Shown here piece after piece: positions 14,466 through 18,458 of a stretch of 18,458 nt of DNA. Both the position numbers and the translations under genes were made by a program. The notes under the pieces were generated by a model. It searched no databases. It worked only from the letters and a program-made list of their open reading frames with translations, and was not told the DNA's origin. Source of the stretch: an uncultured Paenibacillaceae bacterium (GTDB lineage Bacteria; Bacillota; Bacilli; Paenibacillales; DA-C8); the NCBI GenBank assembly GCA_937957685.1, contig CALGAO010000101.1:1-18458 (forward strand). Direction: 5' to 3'. Within the stretch, counting starts at the first letter, position 1, and every line of letters starts with the position of its first letter.

Positions 14466-14552
14466 CGCTCACAACGTCCGTTGCCGACATAGCCGGGATA
14501 TGCATCCGTAATGACGAACTATGCCGAGAAAGCTACTCCCCTTTAAGGCAGC
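14436..14552 (-). ncRNA. yybP-ykoY manganese riboswitch
   Basis: Reading the minus strand, the conserved 5' element TTAAAGGGGAGTAGC is followed by two hairpin arms (CGGCATAG with CTATGTCG, and an internal ATCCCGG region). The 3' signature TGAGCGAGACCTTTACT comes next and runs straight into the terminator stem. These two conserved ends in this order define the yybP-ykoY class, which binds Mn2+ and controls Mn exporters. It lies about 175 nt upstream of the TerC-family start codon. By family knowledge Mn2+ binding should prevent the terminator from forming and turn the gene on. Confidence 0.9.
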
Positions 14553-14571
14553 GATGCGCATGTTGCATCGC
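14551..14571. repeat. Hairpin between prkA and the riboswitch
   Basis: GCGATGC (14551-14557) and GCATCGC (14565-14571) form a perfect 7-bp stem with a 7-nt loop, 60 nt after the prkA stop. There is no T-tract in either direction. It could mark the 3' end of the prkA transcript. Confidence 0.4.
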
Positions 14572-14631
14572 TTACGTACATCATACAACCGGCAAGTCAC
14601 CTTCGTCAATAGGCATCCTGATAAATCTGTG

Positions 14632-16527
14632 TTATCGGTTAAGCAAACTACCTACATAACGCAACAGCTCGTTCGCACATACCGGGCAATAGCCATGCGC
14701 ATCGATCAGCTGCTGGGTCACCTCGTTAATGCGGCGAAGCTGCTGCTCGTTCGGCGTTTTGGTCGTTGTCGTGATCTTCACGATATCCTTCAGATCGGCG
14801 AACAGCTTCTTCTCGATCGCTTCCCTCAGCCGCTCATGGCTGCTGTAGTCGAATTTCTTGCCCTTGCGCGCATAGGTGGAGATGCGGATCAGGATCTCCT
14901 CGCGGAACGCTTTCTTCGCATTCTCCGAGATGCCGATCTGCTCCTCGATCGAACGCATGAGCCGCTCGTCGGGATCGAGTTCCTCCCCGGTCAGCGGATC
15001 CTTGATCTTCGTCCAGTTGCAGTACGACTCGATGTTGTCGATATAGTTCTCGAACAGCGTTCTCGCCGATTCCTCGAAGGAATAGACGAACGCCTTCTGC
15101 ACTTCCTTCTTGGCCAGCTCGTCGTATTCCTTGCGGGCGATCGAGATGAAGTTGAGATAGCGCTCCTTATCCTCCCGCGTGATCGCCGGATGCTGATCCA
15201 GTCCGTCCTTCAGCGAGCGAAGCACGTCAAGCGCGTTGATGCACGGAGCGTCATGCCTGATCAGGGCGCTGGAGATGCGGTTGACGACGTAGCGCGGGTC
15301 GATGCCCGTCATTCCCTCGTCCGGATACTCGTTCTGCATCTCCTTCAGATCCGCTTCCTTGAAGCCTTCGACGGCTTCGCCGTCGTACATGCGCATTTTC
15401 TTCAGCAGGTCCATGCCCTGCTTCTTCGACTCCTTGAGCCGCGTCAGGATCGAGAAGATGCTGGCCGTGCGCAGCGTGTGCGGCGCGATGTGGATGTGTT
15501 GCATATCGCTCTGCTGGATGAGTTTGGCGTAGATTTTCTCCTCATCCGAGACGCGGAGATTGTAAGGGATCGGCATGACGATCATTCGCGACTGGAGGGC
15601 TTCGTTCTTCTTGTTGCTGATGAATGCCTTGTATTCGGCTTCGTTGGTGTGGGCGATGATCAGCTCGTCAGCCGAGATGAGCGCGAATCTTCCGGCCTTG
15701 AAATTGCCCTCCTGGGTCAACGAGAGGAGGTTCCACAGGAACTTCTCGTCGCACTTGAGCATCTCCTGGAACTCCATCATGCCGCGGTTCGCCTTGTTGA
15801 GCTCGCCGTCGAAGCGATAGGCGCGAGGGTCGGACTCGCTGCCGTATTCGGTGATCGTCGAGAAGTCGATGCTGCCGGTCAGATCGGCGATATCCTGGGA
15901 CTTCGGATCGGACGGACTGAACGTGCCGATGCCGACCCGCTTCGCTTCCGACAGGATGATCCGCTCCACCGCGACGTTCTCGATCACCCCGTTGTACTCC
16001 GTCTCGAGCCTCATCTGGCAAGCCGGGCACAGGTCGCCCTCGATCTTGACGCCCAGCTCCTTCTCGACTTCCTCCCTCAGCTCCATCGGCACCAGATGCA
16101 GCGGCTCCTCCTGCATCGGACAGCCCTTGATGGCGTAGAGGGCACCTTCATCGGTTTTGGAATATCGTTCAAGCCCCCGCTTCAACATCGTCACGATCGT
16201 CGACTTGCCCCCGCTGACCGGTCCCATGAGCAGCAGGATGCGTTTGCGGACATCCAGCCTGCGCGCTGCCGAGTGGAAGTATTCCTCCACCAGTTTCTCT
16301 ATCGTTCTGTCCAGGCCGAAGATCCCTTGCTCGAAGAATTTGTATTTCTTCTGTCCATTCACCTCATAAATGCCATGCCATGCGATCATATCATAGACGC
16401 GCGCATGCGCTGTCCGCGCCACCCGCGGGTTGCTGCGAACGATCTCCACATAGTCGCGGAACGTCCCCGTCCATTGAAGCTTCTCTTCCTCCGCTCGATA
16501 TCGTTCTATGCGTTCGAAGATATCCAT
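14632..16527 (-). CDS. prkA: PrkA AAA-type serine protein kinase / ATP-dependent sporulation protein
   Basis: The protein has 631 residues, which matches the length I recall for B. subtilis PrkA, and is close to it along the whole chain. The start at ATG 16527 (MDIFERIERY) has AAGGAGG 6 nt upstream. Walker A GPVSGGKST is at 102-110. GTFSPSDPKSQDIADLTGSI (201-220), EYGSESDPRAYRFDGELNKA (227-246), GMMEFQEMLKCDEKFLW (249-265) and GRFALISADEL (279-289) are the conserved AAA core. The C-terminal part holds IDPRYVVNRIS, DGLDQHPAI and SIEEQIGISENAKKAFREEI. Described as a serine kinase and later as an ATP-dependent protease in sporulation, it works with YhbH and SpoVR. Two CPxC motifs (Cys167/170 and Cys614/617) are absent from the B. 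subtilis sequence as I remember it. Upstream, CATCA (16616-16612) and CATAGGTA (16599-16592) might be a sigma-E/K-type promoter, but the match is weak. Confidence 0.97.
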   Translation of the reverse strand: MDIFERIERYRAEEEKLQWTGTFRDYVEIVRSNPRVARTAHARVYDMIAWHGIYEVNGQKKYKFFEQGIFGLDRTIEKLVEEYFHSAARRLDVRKRILLLMGPVSGGKSTIVTMLKRGLERYSKTDEGALYAIKGCPMQEEPLHLVPMELREEVEKELGVKIEGDLCPACQMRLETEYNGVIENVAVERIILSEAKRVGIGTFSPSDPKSQDIADLTGSIDFSTITEYGSESDPRAYRFDGELNKANRGMMEFQEMLKCDEKFLWNLLSLTQEGNFKAGRFALISADELIIAHTNEAEYKAFISNKKNEALQSRMIVMPIPYNLRVSDEEKIYAKLIQQSDMQHIHIAPHTLRTASIFSILTRLKESKKQGMDLLKKMRMYDGEAVEGFKEADLKEMQNEYPDEGMTGIDPRYVVNRISSALIRHDAPCINALDVLRSLKDGLDQHPAITREDKERYLNFISIARKEYDELAKKEVQKAFVYSFEESARTLFENYIDNIESYCNWTKIKDPLTGEELDPDERLMRSIEEQIGISENAKKAFREEILIRISTYARKGKKFDYSSHERLREAIEKKLFADLKDIVKITTTTKTPNEQQLRRINEVTQQLIDAHGYCPVCANELLRYVGSLLNR

Positions 16528-16903
16528 AGCTGCCTCCTTCCTCAGCACTCCATTTCGCAGGGTACGCCAGGTTTCTATCGTAACGTACTAATACCTATGC
16601 AGTTGAGAGGCTGATGTTTCCGACTTTCTTGCAACCTGCGGATAGAAATACCTTTTCGCATCCCGATGCGGCCTCATTCCTTTCTCCCCTCCACACGCAA
16701 CCTCGAAGTCATTTTTCTTTATTGATTGGAAGAAAAAAAGAGGCCGGACCTGGTGTTCCGAACCTCTGGTCTGTCTGGATATGATGTTTCACACGACGAT
16801 CAACAGCAAGGTCCATCCGTTCTGCGGATTCAGACGACGCATGCGTCTTGGGGCTGGGTTCAGATACTTCCGTGATCTGGGAAGTTCCTTGGGCGCAGCC
16901 GCT
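16528..16903. other. Interval between prkA and the SPFH/RHH operon
   Basis: These 376 bases hold the prkA ribosome site and presumed promoter (16528-16620), the terminator of the SPFH/RHH operon (16733-16767), and its 3' untranslated part (16768-16903). I see no gene. Confidence 0.5.
16733..16767 (-). terminator. Rho-independent terminator of the SPFH/RHH operon
   Basis: On the minus strand AGAGG-TT-CGGA pairs with TCCG-G-CCTCT around an 8-nt loop, followed by seven T residues. It lies about 137 nt beyond the stop codon of the ribbon-helix-helix gene. Confidence 0.75.
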
Positions 16904-17092
16904 TCAGGGCTGCCTTGCTTCCGGTTCGTCCGACCGCTCCGCGGGCTTCAGCCTTCCTGCCTTGCGCAGCGCATCCCTGAGCAGAAATTCAATGTGCGCG
17001 TTGACGCTGCGGAATTCATCCGCCGCCCAGCGCTCCAGCGCTTCGTATATGGCCGGGTCCAACCGTAAGGGAAATTGTTTCTTCGATGGCAT
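16904..17092 (-). CDS. Small ribbon-helix-helix (Arc/MetJ-type) DNA-binding protein
   Basis: This 62-residue protein starts at ATG 17092, 12 nt after the SPFH stop, with a modest AAGGG site. Residues 6-12 (QFPLRLD) form the beta-strand expected to enter the DNA major groove. They are followed by two helices, PAIYEALERWAADEF (about 13-27) and SVNAHIEFLLRDALRKAG (about 29-46), with the turn FRSVN between them. This is the Arc/MetJ fold and is typical of small repressors, including antitoxin-like ones. The tail (47-62) is polar and charged. It has no adjacent toxin gene, and its partner is the SPFH membrane protein upstream. The phased TGATAT boxes at the operon promoter are a natural candidate operator for it (inference). 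Confidence 0.82.
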   Translation of the reverse strand: MPSKKQFPLRLDPAIYEALERWAADEFRSVNAHIEFLLRDALRKAGRLKPAERSDEPEARQP

Positions 17093-17104
17093 ATCCGCTT
17101 ACCC

Positions 17105-17953
17105 TTAGTACAGGCTGCCCGTGTTGATGACTGGCTGTGCTCCCCTGTCCGAGACGATCGCCACCAGCAGGTTGTTGATCATATTCGCCTTGCGCTCTTC
17201 GTCAAGCGGCATGACCCCGTCCTTCTCCAATTGCGCGATGGCCATCTCGACCATGCCAACCGCACCTTCGACGATCGTCTGACGCGCCGCAACGATGGCC
17301 GAAGCTTGCTGGCGCTGCAGCATGGCTGCCGCGATCTCCGTCGAATACGCAAGATGCGTCAGGCGCGCTTCGATGACCTCTACTCCTGCCACTCTCAGCC
17401 GCTCCTGCAGGTTCTGACAGAGCAATGTGGCGATCTCGTCCGTGTTGCCGCGCAGCGAGAACACCTCACGGTCAAACGCGTCATACGGATATTGGCTGGC
17501 GATATGGCGCAGAGCCGTCTCACTCTGAATCTCGACATAGGTTTGATAGTCGTCCACATCGAACAGCGCCTTCGCGGAGTCAATGACGCGGAAGACGATC
17601 ACCGCGGCGATCTCGATCGGATTGCCATCCAGATCGTTGACCTTCAGCTTGTTGCTGTTAAAGTTGCGAACACGCAGAGAGATATGCTTGCGCGTGGACA
17701 ACGGGATCGTCAGCCACAGACCGTTCTCGCGGATGCTGCCGGCATATTTGCCGAAGAACATCACCACAGCCGCCTGATTCGGCTGCACCATCGTAATGCC
17801 GCTCAGGATCACGACGCCAAGCAAGATCAGCGGCACCCCGACGATGGGCAGCTTCGCCCCGGCCAGGAAAAATATGCCCGACGCGAGAAGCCCAAGCACC
17901 AGGATCAGCCCGACAAAACCATTCATCATAAAGGAAGGCTTCCGTTCCACCAT
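17105..17953 (-). CDS. SPFH (band 7/prohibitin-like) membrane protein
   Basis: This 282-residue protein starts at ATG 17953, because AAGGAG lies 8 nt upstream; a GTG three codons earlier is less well placed. Two membrane segments at about 10-30 and 34-54 (GFVGLILVLGLLASGIFFL, then a second Ile/Leu/Val-rich one) come first. An SPFH domain (about 57-230) follows: TMVQPNQAAVVMFFGKYAGSI, GLWLTIP, DLDGNPIEIAAVIVFRVID, QSETALRHIASQYPYD, and GVEVIEARLTHLAYSTEIAAAMLQRQQA, which is the flotillin/stomatin-type end with an Ala/Gln-rich helix. Such proteins form oligomeric membrane scaffolds; no enzymatic function is expected. It is paired with a ribbon-helix-helix regulator 12 nt downstream. Its own role is unknown. 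Confidence 0.92.
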   Translation of the reverse strand: MVERKPSFMMNGFVGLILVLGLLASGIFFLAGAKLPIVGVPLILLGVVILSGITMVQPNQAAVVMFFGKYAGSIRENGLWLTIPLSTRKHISLRVRNFNSNKLKVNDLDGNPIEIAAVIVFRVIDSAKALFDVDDYQTYVEIQSETALRHIASQYPYDAFDREVFSLRGNTDEIATLLCQNLQERLRVAGVEVIEARLTHLAYSTEIAAAMLQRQQASAIVAARQTIVEGAVGMVEMAIAQLEKDGVMPLDEERKANMINNLLVAIVSDRGAQPVINTGSLY

Positions 17954-17972
17954 CACGATCACTCCTTGTCGA

Positions 17973-18011
17973 ATATCATTTCTATATCAATATGATATCA
18001 CTTTGGAATCA
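17973..18011 (-). promoter_or_regulatory. Array of 11-bp-phased TGATAT operator boxes
   Basis: On the minus strand TGATAT occurs at 18000-17995, 17989-17984 and 17978-17973, each exactly 11 bp from the next. A degenerate fourth box (TGATTC, 18011-18006) lies one further step upstream. The array covers the -10 region and first transcribed bases and ends 6 nt before the ribosome site, so binding there would block transcription. Confidence 0.6.
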
Positions 18012-18020
18012 TTATTGCAA
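17992..18020 (-). promoter_or_regulatory. Sigma-A-like promoter of the SPFH/RHH operon
   Basis: On the minus strand TTGCAA (18020-18015), a 17-nt spacer and TATCAT (17997-17992) match the housekeeping consensus at 4 of 6 and 5 of 6 positions. The start of transcription would be near 17985, about 32 nt before the ATG. The -10 overlaps the first TGATAT box. Confidence 0.55.
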
Positions 18021-18204
18021 ACTCCGGCAAACAGAAAAAACGGTCGCTCAGGAGTGCTATGTCTGCCCGAGGAGGGGCTACCCTTTTGGGGACTGCCCCA
18101 TCCGATTTCCGCGCCAGCCAAGCCTGTAAGCCGCTGTCGCCCTGGTCGATAAGGCCGGGCAACTGCGTGACTGGACATTCCAGCGACAGGACAACAGCCA
18201 GAAT
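18021..18204. other. Non-coding interval, right end
   Basis: Short frames exist on both strands, but none has a ribosome site or recognisable protein features. I see no gene or RNA in this part. Confidence 0.4.
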
Positions 18205-18314
18205 CGCATCTCCCCGAAACGGGACACCACCAGGGCAGCACCTCCCCATAACAATACAACGGCCAGTAACACACCTCCCCGCTTCGGGAACACCAGCCGT
18301 GACTCACCTTCCCG
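18178..18314 (-). repeat. Period-33 degenerate tandem repeat
   Basis: On the minus strand four units each begin with CGGGGAGGTG or a variant, at 18314, 18281, 18248 and 18216, so spacing is 32-33 nt. Units 2 and 4 share CTGGCYGTTGT and units 1 and 3 share GGTGTYCCG. This points to a 65-66-nt doublet that was duplicated. Reading frames are not conserved between units. Confidence 0.5.
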
Positions 18315-18326
18315 GCATAATAAAAC

Positions 18327-18376
18327 GAGGCTGTCCGGAAAGTCAGATGAGACTGACCGATGGATGGCCTCTTTTT
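18327..18376. terminator. Bidirectional terminator-like nested hairpin
   Basis: GAGGC (18327-18331) pairs with GCCTC (18367-18371), with an inner AGTC/GACT stem (18341-18344 and 18351-18354). It is followed by TTTTT on the plus strand and GTTTTATT on the minus strand. GAGGCTGTCC...AAGTCA recalls hairpins found at the ends of some insertion sequences, but no transposase is present. After it, 18377-18458 shows nothing recognisable. Confidence 0.5.
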
Positions 18377-18458
18377 GTTGATCTGGTGGTCAGCGCGGTG
18401 TCATGGCGGCATCGACTCACGGAAGATGGATAGAAAGAACGATAGGGCGTCATGCACA

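Noticed and set aside
14521..16614. 697-codon plus-strand frame opposite prkA
   Set aside because: It is a shadow of the strongly conserved prkA gene. The product is an Arg/Leu/Asp-rich string without domains, and it also crosses the riboswitch and the prkA ribosome site.
16592..16616. Firm sigma-E promoter call for prkA
   Set aside because: CATCA-N12-CATAGGTA has only the CATA half of the -10 and short spacing, so it is mentioned under prkA but not listed as a feature.
18178..18314. CRISPR array
   Set aside because: The 33-nt periodicity comes from contiguous degenerate units without conserved repeats separated by unique spacers, and no cas genes are present.

Overview
The window looks like a chromosomal segment of a spore-forming Firmicute of the Paenibacillaceae type. 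The DNA is moderately GC-rich, but the proteins resemble those of Bacillus and Paenibacillus. Shine-Dalgarno sites are strong (GGAGG class), and GTG and TTG starts are frequent. The species call is an inference from gene content only. Four genes belong to the mother-cell and spore programme (yhbH, tgl, spoVR, prkA), scattered over about 13 kb on both strands.

Layout from left to right. (1) Positions 1-2891, minus strand: the start of a probable exported beta-propeller-like protein (cut by the window edge), a membrane GGDEF-EAL protein with a degenerate GGDEF motif and an intact EAL domain, and a small DUF423 (YwdK-type) membrane protein. (2) Positions 3190-5672, plus strand: yhbH behind a sigma-E-like promoter, then the spore transglutaminase gene tgl. 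The Tgl protein carries a long Ala/Ser/Gly-rich tail and lacks one active-site glutamate. A bidirectional terminator follows. (3) Positions 5896-7399, minus strand: an ECF sigma factor overlapping a membrane-anchored probable anti-sigma factor. (4) Positions 7400-8153: a non-coding stretch with degenerate tandem repeats and a terminator. (5) Positions 8154-11200, minus strand: a complete sigY-yxlCDEFG operon with every junction overlapping or abutting, behind a TGAACG-N16-CGTA promoter that fits autoregulation by SigY. (6) Position 11301: a small divergent membrane protein of unknown role. (7) Positions 11936-13507, plus strand: spoVR, preceded by the same promoter layout as yhbH. (8) Positions 13503-13569: a 67-nt palindrome holding the stop codons of both convergent neighbours. 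(9) Positions 13565-14552, minus strand: a TerC-family (Mn-exporter-like) gene behind a yybP-ykoY manganese riboswitch whose terminator hairpin is duplicated. (10) Positions 14632-16527, minus strand: prkA, with two CPxC motifs. (11) Positions 16733-18020, minus strand: a two-gene operon of an SPFH/band-7 membrane protein and a ribbon-helix-helix regulator. Its promoter is overlaid by three perfect TGATAT boxes spaced exactly 11 bp apart. (12) Positions 18020-18458: non-coding, with a period-33 degenerate repeat and a bidirectional terminator-like hairpin.

How the parts connect. PrkA, YhbH and SpoVR are a conserved functional trio, often adjacent in other bacteria. Here they are separated by unrelated operons, yet yhbH and spoVR share the spaced motif CACATA-N12-CTGAATATAT, which would keep them co-expressed in the mother cell. 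The least described parts are the SPFH/RHH operon with its phased iterons, the duplicated riboswitch terminator, the altered transglutaminase and the two non-coding repeat fields. I could run no searches. Family assignments rest on motifs and remembered homologues.
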